This document shows, piece by piece, positions 46,016-51,158 of a DNA stretch of 51,158 bases. How positions within the stretch are numbered: the stretch's first letter is position 1; each line of letters starts with the position of its first letter. The notes under the pieces were generated by a model that was not told the origin of the DNA, did not search any database, and saw nothing but the letters and a program-made list of their open reading frames with translations. The translations under genes and the position numbers were made by a program. Source of the stretch: CAXSEF01 sp964236695. Lineage in GTDB: Bacteria; Pseudomonadota; Alphaproteobacteria; Acetobacterales; Acetobacteraceae. The stretch spans positions 1-51,158 of the forward strand of contig CAXSFU010000015.1 in assembly GCA_964236695.1 (NCBI GenBank), in the 5' to 3' direction.

Positions 46016-47146
46016 TCACGCGGCGCGGGCGGTGCGCAGCATCGAGGCGTAGGCGGCGGCGAAGCGGGCTGCCTCGGTGCCGTCGGCATTCCACGGCACG
46101 GACACGCGGATCACCTGGCCGGCCAGGGCGCCGAGGCCCATCGCGTCGAGCACGTGGCTGCGCGCCACCTTGCCGGAGGAGCAGGCGGCGCCGGCGGACA
46201 CCTGCACGCCGGCGAGGTCGAGCGCGATGACCTGCATCTCCGCCCGCAGGCCGGGCCAGGCCAGGCAGGCGGTGTTGTCGAGACGCGGCGCCGTGTTGGC
46301 GCACACGACCGCGCCCAGCTCGGCGGCCGCGCGCTCGATCGCGTCGCGGGTGCGCGCCACGACGGCGCGGCGGCCGTCGCCCGGGTCCGCGGGCAGGCCG
46401 GCGGCGGTGCAGGCGGCGGCGAAGCCGAGGATCGCCGGCAGCGCGGGGGTGCCGCCGCGCCGGCCGCGCTCCTGGCCGCCGCCGGCAATCAGCGGGCGCG
46501 GCGCGCGGCCGGGGGCGAGCAGCAGGGCGCCGGCGCCCTTCGGGCCGCCCAGCTTGTGCGAGGACACCGCCACGCTGTCGGCGCCGAGCGCGCGCAGGTC
46601 CACTGGCAGCCGCCCCGCCGCCTGCACCGCGTCGACGTGCAGCAGCGCGCCGTGGCGGCGGCAGAGTGCCGCGATGGCCTCGACGGGGTGCAGCACGCCG
46701 GTCTCGTTGTTGGCCAGCATCGCGCACACCAGGGCGGGTTTGCCGTCCGACAGGAGGGCGTCCAGCGCCCCGAGGTCGAGTCGCCCGTCCGCCAGCACGG
46801 GGATGCGCGGGGCGTCCGGGCAGGCCTGCAGCACCGCGTCGTGCTCGGTGGCGCCGGCCAGCACGCGGCGGGCGGCGCCGAGGCCGTGGACGGCGAGGGC
46901 GCTGGCCTCGGTACCGCCGGAGGTGAACACCACGCCTGCCGGGTCGGCGCCGAATGCGGCGGCCACGGTCGCGCGCGCGTCCTCCAGCGCGCGGCGGGCG
47001 GCGCGTCCGGCCGTGTGGATCGAGGCGGGGTTGCCGGCCAGGTCGAGGCCGCGCAGCACCGCCTCGCGCGCTTCGGGGCGCAGCGGCTCGCTCGCGTTGG
47101 CGTCGAGGTAGGTCGTCTGCGAGCCGACTCGCACGGCGCGCTCCAT
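46016..47146 (-). CDS. Cysteine desulfurase (NifS/IscS family)
   Basis: A PLP enzyme of 376 residues that removes sulfur from cysteine as a persulfide for Fe-S clusters, thio-tRNA or other sulfur acceptors. The PLP lysine is K198 in SSHKLGGPKG, H102 is in ATEHDAV, and the catalytic loop cysteine is C322 in SAGAACSSGKV. It is an IscS/NifS-type (group I) enzyme, but no iscU or suf genes are visible within the window. ATG 47146 gives the expected N-terminus (TYLDANASEPLRPE); an in-frame TTG at 47191 is an alternative. It is divergent from an alpha/beta hydrolase gene. Confidence 0.92.
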   Translation of the reverse strand: MERAVRVGSQTTYLDANASEPLRPEAREAVLRGLDLAGNPASIHTAGRAARRALEDARATVAAAFGADPAGVVFTSGGTEASALAVHGLGAARRVLAGATEHDAVLQACPDAPRIPVLADGRLDLGALDALLSDGKPALVCAMLANNETGVLHPVEAIAALCRRHGALLHVDAVQAAGRLPVDLRALGADSVAVSSHKLGGPKGAGALLLAPGRAPRPLIAGGGQERGRRGGTPALPAILGFAAACTAAGLPADPGDGRRAVVARTRDAIERAAAELGAVVCANTAPRLDNTACLAWPGLRAEMQVIALDLAGVQVSAGAACSSGKVARSHVLDAMGLGALAGQVIRVSVPWNADGTEAARFAAAYASMLRTARAA

Positions 47147-47218
47147 GGTCAGGGTTGCATCAGGCGGCAGTCGACACGGGAAGGTGCGCAAAATTGTAGG
47201 AGTTCGGCGGCGAATCCG

Positions 47219-47247
47219 TTATCACCCTCGTGTCCGTTGCCTATATT
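47219..47247 (+). promoter_or_regulatory. Candidate sigma-70 promoter for the alpha/beta hydrolase gene
   Basis: TTATCA and TATATT are separated by exactly 17 bases in an otherwise GC-rich divergent gap. Transcription would start near 47254 and leave a leader of about 190 bases before the ATG. No regulatory element is recognised in that leader. Confidence 0.45.
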
Positions 47248-47444
47248 GGACGGATCGCGATCCGGTGCGCCCCTGCGCGACACAGTTCTGCCACGATGCC
47301 CGCTGCGCCCCTTGCCGGACGCCTACCACGCCGCCGGACCCGCCGGGGTGGTTTTTCCACGCCACGGGCCGACCCCGCCGTCGGTTCCGGACCATCTTCT
47401 TGCATCCCCACGCGGCGCAGGCGTGGGCAAAGGAATCCGCATCC

Positions 47445-48110
47445 ATGCCCGAGGTGATGTTCGCCGGCCCCGATGGCCGGCTCGAGGGACGCTACCACCA
47501 TTCCAAGGAGGCCGGCGCGCCGCTGGCCCTCGTGCTGCACCCGCACCCGATGCACGGCGGGACCATGAACAACCGCATCACCTACACGATGTACCAGTCG
47601 TTCCAGAAGCTCGGCTTTTCCGTGATGCGCTTCAACTTCCGCGGCGTGGGCCGGTCCCAGGGGCGCTACGACGGCGGCATCGGCGAGATCGGCGACGCGG
47701 CGGCGGCGCTGGACTGGATGCAGATGGTCAACCCGAACTCGGGCGGGCTGTGGATCGCCGGCTACTCGTTCGGCGCCTTCGTGGGCATGCAGCTGCTGAT
47801 GCGCCGGCCGGAGATCTCCGGGTGGGTGAGCGTGGCGCCGCCGGCCAACCACTACGATTTCGGGTTCCTGGCGCCGTGTCCCTGCGGCGGGCTGATGCTG
47901 CACGGCGACAGCGACGAGCTGGTGCCCGAGCCGGCGGTGCGCAAGCTGGTCGACAAGCTGAACACCCAGAAGGGCGTGCAGGTCGACTACCGCATCGCCG
48001 TGGGTGCGGACCACGTGTTCGCGGAGCATGCGGACCAGGTGGCGTCGGACCTGGAGGACCACGTGAGCAAGGTGGTCGCGCGGCGCACCATGGCGTTTGC
48101 GGCGGACTGA
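47445..48110 (+). CDS. Alpha/beta hydrolase (COG2945-like)
   Basis: This 221-residue protein has a compact alpha/beta-hydrolase fold. The nucleophile is S108 in GYSFGAF, the acid is in HGDSDELVP and the histidine in VGADHVFAEH. The N-terminal HPHPMHGGTMNN and the FNFRGVGRSQG loop match a widespread proteobacterial group of unassigned hydrolases. The ATG has AAGGA upstream. It lies divergent to the cysteine desulfurase, an arrangement I recall as common in related genomes, though a functional tie is not established. The TGA stop is followed by repeat A11. Confidence 0.88.
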   Translation: MPEVMFAGPDGRLEGRYHHSKEAGAPLALVLHPHPMHGGTMNNRITYTMYQSFQKLGFSVMRFNFRGVGRSQGRYDGGIGEIGDAAAALDWMQMVNPNSGGLWIAGYSFGAFVGMQLLMRRPEISGWVSVAPPANHYDFGFLAPCPCGGLMLHGDSDELVPEPAVRKLVDKLNTQKGVQVDYRIAVGADHVFAEHADQVASDLEDHVSKVVARRTMAFAAD

Positions 48111-48247
48111 GAAGGCAAGGCCAGGGGCGCTGCCCCTGGACCCCGCCAGGGGCAGCGCCCCTGGACCGGCCTCACTTAAGCAATGGGTGTCCAGAGGCCT
48201 CTAGGCCTTTGGCGGGTCCGGGCAGAACCCGGCCTTGCTGCCTTCCA
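48111..48247. repeat. Family A repeat, copy A11
   Basis: Begins directly after the hydrolase stop (GAAGGCAAGGCCAGGGGC) and ends with GGGCAGAACCCGGCCTTGC. The right third lies inside the anmK coding region and supplies its stop codon. Confidence 0.9.
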
Positions 48248-49310
48248 TCCTGCCGCCGGGCCAGGGTTCCGGCACTCCCGTGGTGCCCGGCAGGCTGAGC
48301 GGCAGGCCTCGCGCCACGCGCGCGGCCAGGAAGCCGAAGCACTGCGCTTCCAGGGCGTCGCCGTTCCATCCCGCCGCCTCGACCGGCTCGACCGTGGCGT
48401 GCAGCGACCGGCGCAGGGCGGCCATCAGGGCGGGGTTGTGGCGGCCGCCGCCGCACACCAGCCAGCGCCCCGGCCGGGCCGGCAGGGATGTCGCCGCGAC
48501 CGCGCGTGCGGTGAACTCCGTCAGCGTCGCCGCACCGTCCGCGGCCGAGAGTTGGAGGCCGGCCAGCGGGTCGGCAAAATCCTGCCGGTCCAGTGACTTG
48601 GGCGACGGTCTTTCGAAAAAGGATTGGCGCAGCAGGCGGCCCAGGACGGTCTCGTCCGCCGTGCCGGCGAGGGCGAGGGCGCCGTCGTGGTCCACCGGGC
48701 GGCCGGTGTGGCGCATCGCCCAGTCGTCGAGCGCCGCGTTGCCGGGGCCGGTGTCGCAGGCCAGGATCGGGCGGTCGCCGTGCGTCGCCGCGCCCAGCCA
48801 GGTGAGGTTGGCGACGCCGCCGAGGTTGAGGACGGCGAGCGGGCCCGGCAGGTCGTGCGCCAGGGCGGCGTGGAACAGCGGGGCGAGGGGTGCCCCTTGG
48901 CCGCCGGCGGCGACGTCGGCGGAGCGGAAGTCCCAGGCGACGGAAACGCCGGCGCTGCGGGCGAGCAGTGCGGCGTCGCCGATCTGCCAGGTCAGGCCGC
49001 GGTCCGGGCGGTGCAGGATGGTCTGGCCGTGGAAGCCGATCAGGTCGCAGGGGGTGTCCAGGGCCGTCACCGCCTCTGCGTGGCGCAGGGTCAGCGCCTC
49101 GGTCGTGGCGCGCAGCTCGGGGTCGCCGGGCGGCAGGGCGTCCCCGGCGGCGCGGTCGATGAGGCGGCGGAGCGCCGCGCGCAGCGGCGGCGGGTAGGGC
49201 AGGGTCAGGCTGCGGCCGAAGCCGGCGATGCGCTCGCCGTCGGTGTCGATCGCGGCGGCGTCCACGCCGTCCAGCGACGTGCCGCTCATCAGGCCGATCG
49301 TGCGCAGCAT
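48201..49310 (-). CDS. anmK: Anhydro-N-acetylmuramic acid kinase AnmK
   Basis: AnmK opens and phosphorylates anhMurNAc during peptidoglycan recycling. The 369-residue protein has the N-terminal LMSGTSLDGVDAA motif and the ASKHA-type phosphate and sugar-binding segments (IGFHGQTILHRP, VLNLGGVANLTWLG, CDTGPGNAALDDW, VCGGGRHNPALM). The ATG is preceded by AAGGAG. The last 14 or so residues (EGSKAGFCPDPPKA) are encoded by repeat A11, so the natural C-terminus has been replaced or extended by repeat DNA. The catalytic core is intact. Confidence 0.95.
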   Translation of the reverse strand: MLRTIGLMSGTSLDGVDAAAIDTDGERIAGFGRSLTLPYPPPLRAALRRLIDRAAGDALPPGDPELRATTEALTLRHAEAVTALDTPCDLIGFHGQTILHRPDRGLTWQIGDAALLARSAGVSVAWDFRSADVAAGGQGAPLAPLFHAALAHDLPGPLAVLNLGGVANLTWLGAATHGDRPILACDTGPGNAALDDWAMRHTGRPVDHDGALALAGTADETVLGRLLRQSFFERPSPKSLDRQDFADPLAGLQLSAADGAATLTEFTARAVAATSLPARPGRWLVCGGGRHNPALMAALRRSLHATVEPVEAAGWNGDALEAQCFGFLAARVARGLPLSLPGTTGVPEPWPGGRMEGSKAGFCPDPPKA

Positions 49311-49350
49311 GGCACTCCTTTCCGTCCAGGACGGGCTTGGCTCCAGGGCA

Positions 49351-49535
49351 GGCAAGCAAGGCTGGGCTCTGCCCAGACCCGCCAAAGGCCAAGGGGCCTC
49401 TGGACACCCCTCCGTTGATACGGCTCCCGGCCTGCACCGTATGCCGCCGGCGCTCGGAAGGCCGGGTCCAGGGGCGGCTCGCCCCTGGCGGGTCCGCGCT
49501 CCAGGCATGGGGCAGAGCCCTGGCCTTCCTTCCCC
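49351..49535. repeat. Family A repeat, copy A12
   Basis: Lies between the divergent anmK and tyrS genes and not at a stop codon. It starts GGCAAGCAAGGCTGGGC and ends GGGCAGAGCCCTGGCCTTCC. The middle is unusual, with a 40-base unique stretch, and the end has an insertion (CGCTCCAGGCATG). Confidence 0.85.
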
Positions 49536-49622
49536 TGGCGTTGTCGGGCATTCTGCGCGGCCTTGCGGCCGGCGGCGGCGCGGTCCCGCCAGGAGCCGCG
49601 GCTCCCTGTTCCCGAGATCACC

Positions 49623-50927
49623 ATGCCCAGAAGCGAATTCCTGCAGGAAGCCCGCGCGCGCGGCTTCGTGTTCCAGTGCACGGACGAGGCGGCGCTCGAT
49701 GCGGCGCTGCTGGCCGGGCGGGTGAGCGGGTATGCGGGGTTCGACTGCACCGCGGACAGCCTGCATGTCGGCCATCTGATGTCGATCATGCTGCTGCGGC
49801 TGATGCAGCGCTTCGGGCACCGGCCGGTGGTGGTGCTGGGCGGGGGGACCACGCGCATCGGCGACCCGTCGTTCCGCGAGGAAGCCAGGCGGCTGCTCGA
49901 CGACGCGCAGATCGCGGCGAACATGGCGGGCATAAAGCAGTGTTTCGAGCCGTTTGTGAGGTTCTCCTCGCCCTCTGCCTCATCTGTTGCGCGGCAGGAT
50001 GACAGTGGTGCGCCTTGCGGCGAGGCGGTGCTGGACGGCAATGACGCGCTGCTGGTGAACAACGCGGAGTGGCTGGACCGGCTGGGCTACATCGAACTGC
50101 TGCGCGAGGTGGGCACCCACGTCAGCGTCAACCGGATGCTGTCGTTCGACAGCGTGCGGACGCGGCTGGAGCGCGAGCAGGGGCTGACCTTCCTGGAGTT
50201 CAACTACTCCATCCTGCAATCCTATGATTTCAGGGAGTTGAGCCGTCAGCATGACGTGACGCTGCAGCTTGGCGGGTCGGACCAGTGGGGCAACATCGTG
50301 TCCGGGGTGGAGCTGGTGCGGCGCACCGACTCCCGGCAGGTGTTCGGGCTGACCACGCCGCTGATCGCCACCGCGTCCGGGGTCAAGATGGGCAAGACGG
50401 CGGGCGGGGCGGTGTGGCTGCGCGCCGACCGGCGGTCCGCCTACGACTACTGGCAGTTCTGGCGCAACACCGAGGATGCGGACGTCGGCCGTTTCCTGCG
50501 GCTGTTCACCGAGCTGGGGCTGGAGGAGATCGCGCGGCTGGAGGGCCTGGGGGGCGCGGAGCTGAACGAGGCGAAGAAGGTGCTCGCCACGGAGGCGACG
50601 CGGCTGCTGCACGGCGAGGCGGCGGCGGTGGCGGCGGCGGAGGTGGCGCGGCGCGCGTTCGAGACCGGCGAGGCGGCGGAGCTGCCGGAGCACAGGGTCG
50701 ATGCGGCGCTGCTGGCGGCGGGGATGCCGCTGTTCCGCGTGCTCGTGGAGTCGGGGCTGGCGGCGAGCAACGGGGAGGCGAGGCGGCTGGTGCGTGGCGG
50801 GGGCGCGCGGCTCAACGACGTGGCGATGACGGACGAACAGTATCTCGTCACGGTGGCCGACCTGCGGGAAGGCGCTGCGAAGCTGTCGGCCGGGCGCAAG
50901 CAGCACCGGATGCTGCGGGCGGGGTGA
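49623..50927 (+). CDS. tyrS: Tyrosyl-tRNA synthetase
   Basis: TyrS charges tRNA-Tyr. The 434-residue protein has the class I HIGH-type motif LHVGH (residues 47-51), GGSDQWGN near 218 and the KMSKS-type motif KMGKT (K255-T259). The C-terminal S4-like RNA-binding domain (NGEARRLVRGGGARLNDVAM) is also present. The start at 49623 (MPRSEFLQEA) matches the family. Residues about 115-137 (SSPSASSVARQDDSGAPCGE and neighbours) interrupt a normally short loop between IAANMAGIKQCFE and DALLVNNAEW and are an extra in-frame segment. Confidence 0.96.
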   Translation: MPRSEFLQEARARGFVFQCTDEAALDAALLAGRVSGYAGFDCTADSLHVGHLMSIMLLRLMQRFGHRPVVVLGGGTTRIGDPSFREEARRLLDDAQIAANMAGIKQCFEPFVRFSSPSASSVARQDDSGAPCGEAVLDGNDALLVNNAEWLDRLGYIELLREVGTHVSVNRMLSFDSVRTRLEREQGLTFLEFNYSILQSYDFRELSRQHDVTLQLGGSDQWGNIVSGVELVRRTDSRQVFGLTTPLIATASGVKMGKTAGGAVWLRADRRSAYDYWQFWRNTEDADVGRFLRLFTELGLEEIARLEGLGGAELNEAKKVLATEATRLLHGEAAAVAAAEVARRAFETGEAAELPEHRVDAALLAAGMPLFRVLVESGLAASNGEARRLVRGGGARLNDVAMTDEQYLVTVADLREGAAKLSAGRKQHRMLRAG

Positions 50928-51062
50928 TGCGGGGCCGTGGGAGGCGGGTGTCCGGGGTGGCGTGCCTTGAGACACGGGTCTGTCCGCCCGGACAGGGTTC
51001 TACCCGGGCGGGATGGCGGCGAGGTGTTGCGGGTGCCCGGGTTCGGGTTTAGGCGGCGTGCG

Positions 51063-51158
51063 TCAGCTGAACGGGTCGCCGCCACCGCCGGCATCTCCGG
51101 AGTCGCCCCAGCCGCCGCCCTGGTCCGAGCTGCCCTGGTCGAAGCCGCCCTGGTCGAA
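51063..51158 (-). CDS. C-terminus of an unidentified Gly/Asp-rich protein (partial, runs off the window)
   Basis: On the minus strand an open frame enters from the right edge and ends at TGA (51065-51063). The visible 31 residues are Gly/Asp/Gln-rich with repeats of FDQGG, then GGGWGDSGDAGGGGDPFS. Such tails occur at the end of DUF2076-type and similar alphaproteobacterial proteins, but the identity cannot be set from the tail alone. It is convergent with tyrS. Confidence 0.55.
   Translation of the reverse strand, partial: FDQGGFDQGSSDQGGGWGDSGDAGGGGDPFS

Noticed and set aside
47145..47444. 100-residue N-terminal extension of the alpha/beta hydrolase
   Set aside because: It is Arg/Pro-rich, unlike the family, crosses the likely promoter at 47219-47247, and the internal ATG at 47445 has a proper ribosome binding site.

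Overview
The window is a very GC-rich chromosomal segment of an alphaproteobacterium, most likely a member of the Rhodospirillales/Acetobacteraceae. The placement rests on gene content (glutathione synthetase, ScfR/RamB-type regulator, DUF1674, DUF3576, a split type I cytochrome c maturation set, a SelD fusion protein) and on dense families of palindromic intergenic repeats of a style I associate with that group. I could not run a similarity search. The genes are almost all core metabolism. I see no prophage, transposase, CRISPR array, rRNA or plasmid functions.

Layout. 1-3.3 kb: mnmA, tRNA-Met(CAT), a secreted EF-hand protein and gshB. 3.3-8.9 kb: a stand-alone receiver protein, a two-domain FAD oxidoreductase/selenophosphate synthetase (SelD) and, divergent from it, an MBL hydrolase, a DedA protein and a MarC protein. 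9-11.2 kb: an FkbH-type HAD-IIIC protein translationally coupled to an acyl carrier protein, with no polyketide synthase nearby. 11.5-16.3 kb (minus): two unrecognised proteins, acetyl-CoA synthetase, and an EVE/YciI pair. 16.6-22.2 kb: ccmC-D-E-F-G-H-I, with ccmA and ccmB 6-7 kb further on in the opposite direction. Between them lie DUF1674 (SdhAF4-like), isocitrate lyase with a divergent ScfR/RamB-type regulator, and a tandem pair of paralogous small secreted proteins. 28.9-31.6 kb: aconitase. 31.7-51 kb: FUSC transporter, inorganic pyrophosphatase, M3 oligoendopeptidase, a VOC protein, tRNA-Ala(GGC), DUF3576 lipoprotein, a porin, a ThiE-like protein overlapping head-to-head with yggS, Kup, a Gly/Tyr-rich secreted protein, a cysteine desulfurase divergent from an alpha/beta hydrolase, anmK, tyrS, and the 3' end of an unidentified protein at the right edge.

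The genes form a few functional groups: C2/acetate metabolism (acs, aceA, ScfR-type regulator, acnA), cytochrome c biogenesis (ccm), and sulfur/selenium handling for tRNA and cofactors (mnmA, selD, cysteine desulfurase).

The most unusual structure is in the non-coding DNA. About 14 copies of a multi-hairpin repeat (family A), six copies of a roughly 220 bp palindromic element (family B) and one exact-period tandem duplication (family C, period 152 bp) fill most intergenic gaps. Families A and B are placed precisely against gene 3' ends. In many cases the stop codon is the first three bases of the element, or the element directly follows the stop. In two genes (anmK and the EVE protein) the repeat encodes the protein's C-terminus. 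A possible third invasion of coding sequence is an extra segment inside TyrS.
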